Assembly (NCBI GenBank): GCA_964654535.1
Contig: CAZZIZ010000024.1
Span: forward strand, 1-26,061
Source of the DNA: CAZZIZ01 sp964654535
GTDB taxonomy: Bacteria; Bacteroidota; Bacteroidia; Chitinophagales; UBA2359
Reading direction: 5' to 3'
DNA length: 26,061 nucleotides
Shown: positions 16,224 through 22,942 of the stretch, piece by piece
Layout of the letters: every line of letters starts with the position of its first letter
Position numbering within the stretch: the stretch's first letter is position 1
The notes under the pieces: generated by a model
What the model saw: the letters and a program-made list of their open reading frames with translations, nothing else
Databases searched by the model: none
What the model was told of the DNA's origin: nothing
Program-made: the position numbers and the translations under genes

Positions 16224-17084
16224 ATGAGCGTTGTAAAAACATACTTCAGCGCTTGGCGGCTGGTGCTCAAGCAAGTAAAACTTTGGGGATTATTGTACTT
16301 CCTAAATTTCGTGTTTGCTTTATTGGTGAGTTACCCCGCCTTCCAATTCTTAAACGAAAAGTTGGCGCATTCGGTCGCTCTCGACAATATGTACGCGCGT
16401 TTTGACTTTACTGTATTCAATGACATCCTTAACCAGTACGGCGACGTTGTAGATTTTATTAGCAGCCAAGGAATGGTAACTGGATTCCTATTCCTATTGC
16501 TTTCTATTTTTCTTAGCGGAGGCATTCTACAGATATTTCGAATAGAACACGAACAAAAACGATTTAACGATTTTTGGAAAGGAGGTGCAAAGTACTATTG
16601 GCGCATCTTTGGATTGACAATCTTGTTTTTAACGCTACAAGGACTGATAGCGTTTTTGTTCTTTTCGGCCTTCAATTTTCTCACCGACGGAGGGCTGGAT
16701 CGCTTTCATAGCGAGGCCTCCATTTACCGGCGAGCTGTAGTTGTCTTTACATTTTGGAGCCTATTTGCCAGCTTCATTTGGATGATACAAGATTATGCAA
16801 AGGTCGCTATGGTAAGTCGCGACTGCAACTTGTTCTCCGCAATTGCTAAAGGGCTCAAATTTGTGTTTAAAAATTTGGGTACCACACTTTTCTTGTATTT
16901 CCTAAACCTTATGACTTTCGGGTTAGTGTTTTGGCTATACTGGCGCACGCCAAGTTTTCAATCCGTAGGTTTAGCCCTTATCGTTGGGCAGTTGTTTTTG
17001 ATCTTTCGCATTGGGACTAAGTTGCTCAACCTGGCTACGGCAACGTTGTGGCATTCGGAAAGGAGCAATGAACCTTTAGTCTAG
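16224..17084 (+). CDS. Multi-pass membrane protein of unknown function
   Basis: 286 residues with about six membrane segments (near 17-37, 88-108, 130-152, 170-190, 220-240 and 248-266), basic loops between them and no signal peptide. The overall look is of an inner-membrane protein coupled to the M1 peptidase, whose stop is directly adjacent. The family is not recognised. The last roughly 11 residues, WHSERSNEPLV, look unlike the rest: they are encoded by GGCATTCGGAAAGGAGCAAT and following bases, which resembles the dispersed CATT..GAG..GAA repeats of Bacteroidota. The original stop may thus have been replaced by read-through into a repeat. Protein existence is likely because of the length and the coupling. 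Confidence 0.8.
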   Translation: MSVVKTYFSAWRLVLKQVKLWGLLYFLNFVFALLVSYPAFQFLNEKLAHSVALDNMYARFDFTVFNDILNQYGDVVDFISSQGMVTGFLFLLLSIFLSGGILQIFRIEHEQKRFNDFWKGGAKYYWRIFGLTILFLTLQGLIAFLFFSAFNFLTDGGLDRFHSEASIYRRAVVVFTFWSLFASFIWMIQDYAKVAMVSRDCNLFSAIAKGLKFVFKNLGTTLFLYFLNLMTFGLVFWLYWRTPSFQSVGLALIVGQLFLIFRIGTKLLNLATATLWHSERSNEPLV

Positions 17085-17110
17085 TTTTAACATCAAGTCT
17101 CTTCTATTAT

Positions 17111-17260
17111 TGGGCAGCAACAGGCTATCCGCTTGTACTCGGCACTCCCAAAACCTGTTCAGCATAGTCGTGGCTAGTATTCCCTAGACGGTCATCCGTC
17201 ACCACTCCTTGCTTCACTAGGTTTTGGGAGCACCTCATACCGCTTCTATCCTGGCTGCGG
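17111..17260 (-). repeat. Structured intergenic element, family 2, copy D (inverted)
   Basis: Same ends as copy C but on the other strand: 17111-17143 matches C's right end and 17229-17260 matches C's left end. The stem is GGCACTCCCAAAACCT (17141-17156) with AGGTTTTGGGAGCACC (17219-17234), 16 pairs including two G-U. Five of the ten inner stem positions differ from copy C, yet all remain paired. The interior also holds GACGG/CCGTC and GTGG/CCAC pairings absent from C. It fills most of the 260-nt gap after the membrane protein gene. Confidence 0.88.
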
Positions 17261-17344
17261 AACGTTAAAACATATGTTAAAATCCCGACAAAGAAAATAT
17301 TTTGTCAATCAGTATAGTTAGATAAGCACACGCAGACCCAAGCA

Positions 17345-17569
17345 ATGAAATTGTACCAATTTTTCAAAAATGCCAAACGCACCAGAGCATTTTACAACCC
17401 TCTCTTATTGTTTAATGTTTTGGTGCTTTCGTATTTCCAGTTCACCATGAAACCAAATACAGCAACAGAAACAGGTACTGCCACGATGGAAGCCCATCAG
17501 ATAATTGGCAACTCCTGTTTTCCGGTGACGGAAAACGAATTAGCAATTAGCCTACAACTCCCTTTGTAG
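17345..17569 (+). CDS. Possible small membrane protein (74 aa)
   Basis: An ATG-initiated frame of 74 codons. It has a basic N-terminus (MKLYQFFKNAKRTRAFYN), one hydrophobic segment (PLLLFNVLVLSYFQFTM, about 19-35) and a Thr/Glu-rich tail. No family is recognised. The stop codon (17567-17569) lies inside the 3' arm of an intrinsic terminator, and the second half of the frame carries nested RNA hairpins, so the transcript may work as RNA instead of, or as well as, an mRNA. The gene to its right is on the other strand, so the transcript stands alone. Confidence 0.4.
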   Translation: MKLYQFFKNAKRTRAFYNPLLLFNVLVLSYFQFTMKPNTATETGTATMEAHQIIGNSCFPVTENELAISLQLPL

Positions 17570-17577
17570 GCTTTTCT
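17468..17577 (+). ncRNA. Candidate structured small RNA 3' region
   Basis: Nested complementarity: AAACAGG (17469-17475) with CCTGTTT (17514-17520); a symmetric internal loop TACT/AACT; GCCA (17480-17483) with TGGC (17506-17509); GATGG (17485-17489) with CCATC (17494-17498) closing loop AAGC. An overlapping, mutually exclusive hairpin TTTTCCG (17518-17524)/CGGAAAA (17529-17535) has a GNRA-type loop GTGA. An intrinsic terminator follows. The alternative folds and terminator resemble a regulatory RNA, but no gene is transcribed onward past the terminator on this strand. The 5' end is unknown. Confidence 0.35.
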
Positions 17578-17580
17578 TTT
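17549..17580 (+). terminator. Strong intrinsic terminator
   Basis: AGCCTACAA (17549-17557) pairs perfectly with TTGTAGGCT (17564-17572) around the loop CTCCCT, followed by TTTCTTTT. It is the clearest rho-independent terminator in the window and ends the plus-strand transcript just before the convergent PhnA-domain gene. Confidence 0.85.
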
Positions 17581-17637
17581 ATAGGTTTTGTTTGAGAGGC
17601 GGGGCTTCGGTTCCGCCCTTAAACAGATGAGCCAGGG

Positions 17638-17859
17638 CTAGCCCTTCTTCTTCAGAAACTCGGTCTTGAGCATTATGGTGCTCTTGTTCACGCGACAAGC
17701 CACGTGATCGTCGTAGTCTTCGTCAAGGCGAATATTCTTAATTACCGTGCCTTTCTTCACATCCATATTGGCGCCCTTAACCTTCAAAGTGCGGGTTACT
17801 ATTACAGTGTCGCCTTCTTTCAACACTGTACCATTACTGTCTTTTATTTCTAGCTCCAT
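17638..17859 (-). CDS. Stand-alone PhnA C-terminal (YjdM-like) domain protein
   Basis: 73 residues. VLKEGDTVIVTRTLKVKGAN, then KKGTVIKNIRLDEDYDDHVA and TIMLKTEFLKKKG, is the SH3-like C-terminal domain of PhnA/YjdM proteins. In YjdM this domain follows an N-terminal zinc ribbon of about 30-40 residues; that ribbon is absent here, and the ATG at 17859 leaves no room for it because the divergent DUF2490 gene starts at 17901. The historical name (alkylphosphonate uptake) does not prove a role in phosphonate use. The protein is cytosolic, with an unknown partner. It is divergent from the DUF2490 gene with 41 nt between starts, so promoters may overlap. Confidence 0.88.
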   Translation of the reverse strand: MELEIKDSNGTVLKEGDTVIVTRTLKVKGANMDVKKGTVIKNIRLDEDYDDHVACRVNKSTIMLKTEFLKKKG

Positions 17860-17900
17860 TGTGCGATAAAATTAATAGTTTTCAGGTGCGAAATCTTTAA

Positions 17901-18551
17901 ATGAAAAAACTTTCCCTTTTACTATTTGCCATAGTGCTTTCCAGCTTAAGTATGGACAGTCTTGCTCAAAACGACGGTGTCTGGTGGTCTTCCTGGCGCT
18001 ACCGCGTGCCTTTGGAAGATGGAATGTCATTCGACGTTAGACCCATTATTCGCTTCAACGATAATTACAGCAGATACGCCAACTCTTCTGTTGACATAGT
18101 TTTGCGCAAAAAATTCAGTCCGCATTGGACAGGCGCTATAGTCATTCGTCCTTGGTGGCTTAGAGGAGGAAGAAATCGTTTTTTCATCTGGCCGACGATT
18201 AATTATACTCACCAACTAGGGAAACTAAAATTCAGTTCCCGCTTATTCTATCACCATGCCATAAATTTAGACGGCTTCGACGACGCTGACTTCATAAGAA
18301 TAAAACCACAACTTTCCACTCCTGTCTCAGACAAACTAACTGCCTTTATAGAAGCTGAACCCTTTTTTCTATTGAATAAATTCAACCAGGTGACACGCAT
18401 TCGTTATCAAGTCGGGGGCACATACAAGTTTACATCAGACCTTAGTTTGAAGTTGATTTATTGGTTCGAAGATCAAATAGGTCTTTGGGAAGACCGCGCC
18501 GACTTCAATGTCATACTCTCTTCCTTAATCTACGTTTTACCTAAAAAGTAA
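17901..18551 (+). CDS. DUF2490 family outer-membrane protein
   Basis: 216 residues. The signal peptide is MKKLSLLLFAIVLSSLSMDSLA, cut before QNDGVWWSSW. The mature protein is a chain of amphipathic beta strands (VDIVLRKKFSPHWTGAIVIR, FIWPTINYTHQLGKLKFSSR, IRIKPQLSTPVSDKLTAFIE, VGGTYKFTSDLSLKLIYWFE) ending in aromatic SLIYVLPKK. This matches DUF2490, a Bacteroidota barrel family of unknown function. A near-consensus -7 box, TAGTTTTC (17876-17883), lies 18 nt upstream of the ATG. The rluF gene begins 5 nt beyond its stop, so the two are probably cotranscribed although functionally unrelated. Confidence 0.87.
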   Translation: MKKLSLLLFAIVLSSLSMDSLAQNDGVWWSSWRYRVPLEDGMSFDVRPIIRFNDNYSRYANSSVDIVLRKKFSPHWTGAIVIRPWWLRGGRNRFFIWPTINYTHQLGKLKFSSRLFYHHAINLDGFDDADFIRIKPQLSTPVSDKLTAFIEAEPFFLLNKFNQVTRIRYQVGGTYKFTSDLSLKLIYWFEDQIGLWEDRADFNVILSSLIYVLPKK

Positions 18552-18555
18552 TCGG

Positions 18556-19263
18556 GTGAGTGATGACGGCTCCATTAGCTTAAACAAGTTTATTAGCAGC
18601 ACTGGCATTTGCTCCCGTCGCGAAGCAGATAAGTTTATCGAGGCTGGCAAGGTAAAACTGAACGGTGAACTTGCTAAAAAAGGGAATCGGGTTTTTCCTC
18701 AAGACAGCGTATTACTCAATGGTAAAAAACTAGGAAGCAAACCTAAACCCGTCTACTTGGCCCTAAACAAACCCGAAGGAATTACCTGCACCACCGACCA
18801 GAGCGATCCAGATAACATCGTGGACTTTATGAACTTCCCCGAGCGCATCTTTCCTATAGGTCGCTTAGACAAAGCATCTTCTGGTCTCATATTACTTACC
18901 AACGATGGCGATATAGTAAACAAAATACTTCGCGAAGAACACGGGCACGAAAAAGAATACCGCGTTAAAGTAGATAAGCCCATAAACCACGATTTTATAA
19001 GACGTATGTCTAATGGCATACCCATACTCGGTACCCGAACAAAAAAATGTGAAGTCGTGAGACTCAGTAAAACCGTATTTAGGATTGTTCTCACCCAAGG
19101 TCTCAACAGACAAATACGCCGAATGTGCGAGTACTTGGGCTATAATGTACTTGCCCTAAAGCGCGTACGCATAATGCACATTGAGTTAGACGACCTTCAA
19201 GCGGGAGAGTTCCGTGACTTAAGCGAGCAAGAAATGACTACCCTGCACAAATCAACTAGTTAG
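18556..19263 (+). CDS. rluF: 23S rRNA pseudouridine synthase RluF
   Basis: 235 residues. An S4 RNA-binding domain (about 7-60: LNKFISSTGICSRREADKFI, GKVKLNG) is followed by an RsuA-family catalytic domain with FPIGRLDKASSGLILLTNDG, in which Asp of GRLDKAS is the catalytic residue, then EKEYRV and RIVLTQGLNRQIRRMCEYLG. The IPILGTRTKKCEV segment and QGLNRQIRRMC point to the RluF subgroup, which in E. coli modifies U2604 of 23S rRNA and U35 of tRNA-Tyr; modification sites in this organism are inferred. The start is GTG 18556, 5 nt after the DUF2490 stop. The gene converges with the metalloprotease gene, 7 nt apart. Confidence 0.88.
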   Translation: MSDDGSISLNKFISSTGICSRREADKFIEAGKVKLNGELAKKGNRVFPQDSVLLNGKKLGSKPKPVYLALNKPEGITCTTDQSDPDNIVDFMNFPERIFPIGRLDKASSGLILLTNDGDIVNKILREEHGHEKEYRVKVDKPINHDFIRRMSNGIPILGTRTKKCEVVRLSKTVFRIVLTQGLNRQIRRMCEYLGYNVLALKRVRIMHIELDDLQAGEFRDLSEQEMTTLHKSTS

Positions 19264-19270
19264 CTTATAC

Positions 19271-21619
19271 CTAGTGACAACCAATAGGTGAGCCAGGTGG
19301 CAACTTACTTATTTGTGGTATTTCAAAAGTCTCAGGAGAACTATTCGAGTCATCAATGAGACCATGGAGATAAGCGATATGCGCTACTTTTTTATCAGAC
19401 AGCTTAATGTTCTTTTTTGTGTTGAACATTTTATTTAAATGCGCATCTACAGCAGCCAAAACTTGACCGCTTATGCCTTTTTCCATTCGCAACTTTATCA
19501 GGTGTAATACATAAGTCTGTTCCAACATCATTTGATAGTTTTCGCTTCCACCTTGATTTCTTATTTGAGCTTTAATTTGATTCAAATAATTTTTCAAATT
19601 CCAATCACCACTCGCTTGTTGATTCAATCGCGCTAGACGCTGTGAATTTAAGAGAAACGAAAAAGTATGCGACGCCGAAGCCTCAGCAGCAGCCATTGGA
19701 TCGAACATACTTCCAGTATTGCCGCGAAACGATTCACGATTGCGCGGATAACCATAAGCACTAGGAGGTATGTGCGACAGCACTTGATCAGGAATAATTA
19801 AGAAATCAACTTCTAGTGTGGCCAGCATAGCTCTAAGCGCAGATTCTTGTACCGAGACAGGTATCTCGTTATAGTTGACTGGCTCAGGTTTCATGCTGTA
19901 TTCAAAACTTACTCCGCCAATCAATTTGGAGACCGCGTCCACTTGATAGCGATGCATAAGGTAGGCGGGCACCAAAACTTTCTCAATTTCTGAATAAGGC
20001 GTTCCATCTTTGATGGAATTCGCTCCCATATTTTCCAAGACAGTTTTTCTTAATGCAATTATTCTATTGAGCTCCGCAATCGGATCAGCGCCATTGTCCC
20101 AGAGATGCGCGTAAGGATGCAGCCCACCTTGTGGTCTTGCATCTTGGTCGGTTATAAATAGAAAACCGTCCGCTTTGTTTTTAGCAACTAGCTCTTCCAA
20201 ATACTCGTCTTCGCTTTGCGAAGTATCAGGCGATCCATATCCGTATTTAATAGCGCGCTTATCCCAGTCCCCTATTTTTTGATCGTAAGCCTTTGCAAAA
20301 TCCATTTCTTTTCCGTCCAAGAAAACATAGGGATGAGGATAGTCCATTACTGAAGCACGGTCATTATGACTCGCTGCAAAATTGTGCGCTAAGCCAATGG
20401 TATGACCAATTTCGTGCGCGGAGAGTTGACGCAAACGAGCCAAGGCCATTTCCAACATACGCGGATCATCGCTCTTTTCATCAAAAGCAGAAATAATACC
20501 TTGCGCAATCATATAGTCCTGACGCACTCTCAAAGAACCCAAACTAACGTGTCCCTTTAAAATTTCTCCTGTGCGTGGATCGGAAACAGAAGCGCCGTAC
20601 GACCAACCCCGTGTACTCCGGTGTACCCACTGAATCATATTATAACGCACATCCAAGGGATGAGCGCCTTCAGGAAGTTCCTTTACTTGAAAAGCGTTTT
20701 TATATCCCGCATACTCGAAAGCCTGATTCCACCAAGCTCCACCTTCCATCAAGGCACTCTTTACCGGCTCAGGGCAACCGCTATCTATGTAGTAAACGAT
20801 TGGTTCCACTGCTTCACTTTGCCTTGATCCAGGAGTTTTCTTTTCCAGTCGGTGACGTCTTATAAAACGCTGCTGCATGTCTTCACCAATAGGTGAAGCA
20901 TAATCAAAGAAACTATTGTAGAAAAAGCCCGACTCAGGATGAAAGACCCGAGGCTCGTACTTATCATCTGGTAGACGCACAAAAGAATGGTGCATCCTTA
21001 CGGTCACCAATGAAGGCGTGGGCGTTACAGATCTAACGTAACCGCCTTGTGGTTTTCCATTGAAAGTAATAATCGCTTCCAGTTCAGTGTTGTCCGGAAA
21101 GTTGTGTAATCCTTCCTTGTAAACCACGCTCTTGGAATTATCCATCTTATACTCTCCTTGGCCACTTTCCTTAAGCGTATTGGCAACGCCGTGAGCATCT
21201 CGTAGTAAAAACGGATTGGCGTTAAGCTGATACGTTTCGCCAGACTTGTTCATTATTTCAAAGCCAAACAAAACCGATTTGGCAAAAGCCTCCTCAACCG
21301 CATTAACCTCAGCCTCGTTATCGCTAACTGCTCTATACTTTAAGTTATCCTCGATAAGCAACATCGTTTTACCCGAACGATAAAAACGTACCACTCGAGT
21401 ATCCCCCAACTGACCTCGATCTAAACCAATGTCGTTCGAACCAACACCGGCGGCAAGGCTATTTACGTACAAGAAGGGTTCATCAATCATCGCTTCTGGA
21501 ACTGAAAGCAGCACTTCCCCACTTTCATCGTTCCAAGTGAAATCAATAAAGCCAGTTTGTTTTTGCGCAAAAGTTATAAGCGGCAAGCATAAAAGGAACA
21601 GTCTAATAATGAGCTTCAT
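19271..21619 (-). CDS. Zinc-dependent metalloprotease (DUF5117/DUF4953, metzincin-like)
   Basis: 782 residues. The signal peptide is MKLIIRLFLLCLPLITFA. The N-terminal DUF5117-type region (about 20-250) has SLAAGVGSNDIGLDRGQLGD, and the catalytic domain carries HEIGHTIGLAH at 402-412 (three zinc-binding His and the catalytic Glu) followed by the Met-turn VMDYP at 424-428. These are metzincin hallmarks. The C-terminal part (about 550-780) is helical. The enzyme is presumably periplasmic or outer-membrane-associated and degrades proteins; the substrate is unknown. Its gene begins 6 nt downstream of the esterase gene stop, so they form a minus-strand operon. No T9SS domain is seen, unlike its partner. 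Confidence 0.9.
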   Translation of the reverse strand: MKLIIRLFLLCLPLITFAQKQTGFIDFTWNDESGEVLLSVPEAMIDEPFLYVNSLAAGVGSNDIGLDRGQLGDTRVVRFYRSGKTMLLIEDNLKYRAVSDNEAEVNAVEEAFAKSVLFGFEIMNKSGETYQLNANPFLLRDAHGVANTLKESGQGEYKMDNSKSVVYKEGLHNFPDNTELEAIITFNGKPQGGYVRSVTPTPSLVTVRMHHSFVRLPDDKYEPRVFHPESGFFYNSFFDYASPIGEDMQQRFIRRHRLEKKTPGSRQSEAVEPIVYYIDSGCPEPVKSALMEGGAWWNQAFEYAGYKNAFQVKELPEGAHPLDVRYNMIQWVHRSTRGWSYGASVSDPRTGEILKGHVSLGSLRVRQDYMIAQGIISAFDEKSDDPRMLEMALARLRQLSAHEIGHTIGLAHNFAASHNDRASVMDYPHPYVFLDGKEMDFAKAYDQKIGDWDKRAIKYGYGSPDTSQSEDEYLEELVAKNKADGFLFITDQDARPQGGLHPYAHLWDNGADPIAELNRIIALRKTVLENMGANSIKDGTPYSEIEKVLVPAYLMHRYQVDAVSKLIGGVSFEYSMKPEPVNYNEIPVSVQESALRAMLATLEVDFLIIPDQVLSHIPPSAYGYPRNRESFRGNTGSMFDPMAAAEASASHTFSFLLNSQRLARLNQQASGDWNLKNYLNQIKAQIRNQGGSENYQMMLEQTYVLHLIKLRMEKGISGQVLAAVDAHLNKMFNTKKNIKLSDKKVAHIAYLHGLIDDSNSSPETFEIPQISKLPPGSPIGCH

Positions 21620-21625
21620 AAATTT

Positions 21626-22762
21626 CTATTTTAGCAAACGATCAACTCGAATGAGCTCACCGCGACTATTAAGTTGAGAAACAAAGTAAATACCCTTGAG
21701 CCAAGTGCTAGAGTCTATATTGGTCGACTGCCCACCTTCGATTGCGAGTACTTCTACTTTCAATCCTTGCGCGTTATACACGTTAAGCTCTTCCGTTTCA
21801 CTTTCTAGTTCAATTCTAAATGAGTTTCCTATTGGGTTCGGGTAAACGCGGTTGATAAGACTCTCGTCCTCAATTCCGCTTGGGAAAGATTCTTCTATAC
21901 TGTGCTTACTAAAGAATTCCCAAATCAAAGTTGAGGCATCAATATCCTGATTGGTAACTCCAATAATGAAGTCCGCACCAGGCCAGGTATGCCCGCCACC
22001 GTTAATTTTATAAAACTCTACAGCGTTTAACGTTTCGGAATTCACATAGACAAAATGCTCTGCCGTAGATTGATCTTCATTGTCAATATCAGGTACTTCC
22101 GTAAAAAGAGGCATAGGATCGCAGTCATTTATATCAATCCAGAGATCAACCACATCTTCAATCGATACAGAAAACTCATCGCCATCAAAATTAACGGTTG
22201 GATCTTCCGTACCGTGAAATTGCATAATAGGAACAGGTCGCTCTGGACTGCAATTCTCAAATTCAGAAACAACCATACTACCCGTTACTGAAGCAACAGC
22301 CGCAAAACGATTGCTATGCTCGCACGCAAGTTTATAACTGAAATAACCTCCGTTAGACATTCCCGTAGAATAAACACGGGATTCGTCAACACTGAGTTCA
22401 GCAACTAATTCGTCCAGAATCGCAATTGTAAAACCCACATCGTCTACAGTTTCTCCAACACCAAAACCAGCGTTCCAAAACGGAACACCTACACTGTTTT
22501 CAGTACCGTTTGGATAAACCAAAATAAAACCTTCTTCAGCTGCAACAGTATGCAATAAGGTGTAAGCAAATTGTTCATTGGCATTACTACCCAATCCGTG
22601 AAAGTTAAACACAAGGGGCATTTCGCTTCCCTCTTCGTAGGATGGAGGTAGATAGAGAACATAATCTCTTTCTAAGCCATCGTGCGTTATTGTCTCCAAA
22701 GTCGTAGTCTGAGCCATGAGGACTCCTGGAAGAAATAGAGCGAGAATGAGGTATTTCAACAT
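21626..22762 (-). CDS. PHB-depolymerase-like (CE1-type) esterase with T9SS sorting domain
   Basis: 378 residues. The signal peptide is MLKYLILALFLPGVLMA. The alpha/beta hydrolase domain (about 20-290) has the oxyanion-hole region FNFHGLGSNANEQ, YPNGTENSVGVPFWNAG, nucleophile Ser136 in STGMSNGGYFS (GxSxG), acid Asp187 in HGTEDPTV, and His258 in GGGHTWPG. This is the LpqC/poly(3-hydroxybutyrate) depolymerase family, which also includes feruloyl/acetyl-xylan esterases. A T9SS type A sorting domain ends the protein (about 303-378: NRVYPNPIGNSFRIE, WLKGIYFVSQ), so it is exported and probably surface-anchored. First gene of a two-gene operon with the metalloprotease, 6 nt apart. Confidence 0.9.
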   Translation of the reverse strand: MLKYLILALFLPGVLMAQTTTLETITHDGLERDYVLYLPPSYEEGSEMPLVFNFHGLGSNANEQFAYTLLHTVAAEEGFILVYPNGTENSVGVPFWNAGFGVGETVDDVGFTIAILDELVAELSVDESRVYSTGMSNGGYFSYKLACEHSNRFAAVASVTGSMVVSEFENCSPERPVPIMQFHGTEDPTVNFDGDEFSVSIEDVVDLWIDINDCDPMPLFTEVPDIDNEDQSTAEHFVYVNSETLNAVEFYKINGGGHTWPGADFIIGVTNQDIDASTLIWEFFSKHSIEESFPSGIEDESLINRVYPNPIGNSFRIELESETEELNVYNAQGLKVEVLAIEGGQSTNIDSSTWLKGIYFVSQLNSRGELIRVDRLLK

Positions 22763-22882
22763 AATTCAGTAATTAATTCGATTTCAAGATAAGAATAAGC
22801 GAGCGAGATGGCTAGTGCTGCCATTATAAGTCATAGCAGCGCCTTAGCGACAAACAGTGCTACGGCATTCTGATTAAAAGAC

Positions 22883-22890
22883 TACTTTTG
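22883..22890 (+). promoter_or_regulatory. Bacteroidota-type -7 box for the DEAD-box helicase
   Basis: TACTTTTG matches TAnnTTTG exactly, 52 nt upstream of ATG 22943. No obvious -33 TTG is present. The predicted leader contains the hairpin at 22910-22924. Confidence 0.45.
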
Positions 22891-22909
22891 CACCTTCAAC
22901 CCCACTCCC

Positions 22910-22924
22910 GCCTGCCCACCAGGC
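22910..22924 (+). promoter_or_regulatory. Leader hairpin upstream of the DEAD-box helicase
   Basis: GCCTG (22910-22914) pairs with CAGGC (22920-22924) around loop CCCAC, 18 nt before the start codon. DEAD-box helicase genes are often regulated through leader structure, but only this short stem is visible. Confidence 0.3.
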
Positions 22925-22942
22925 TGAGGAAAATTTAACATA

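Noticed and set aside
17595..17620. GC-rich inverted repeat (GGCGG/CCGCC) as terminator of the PhnA-domain gene
   Set aside because: On the minus strand it is not followed by a T tract and the stem has internal mismatches; it may only be a weak hairpin.
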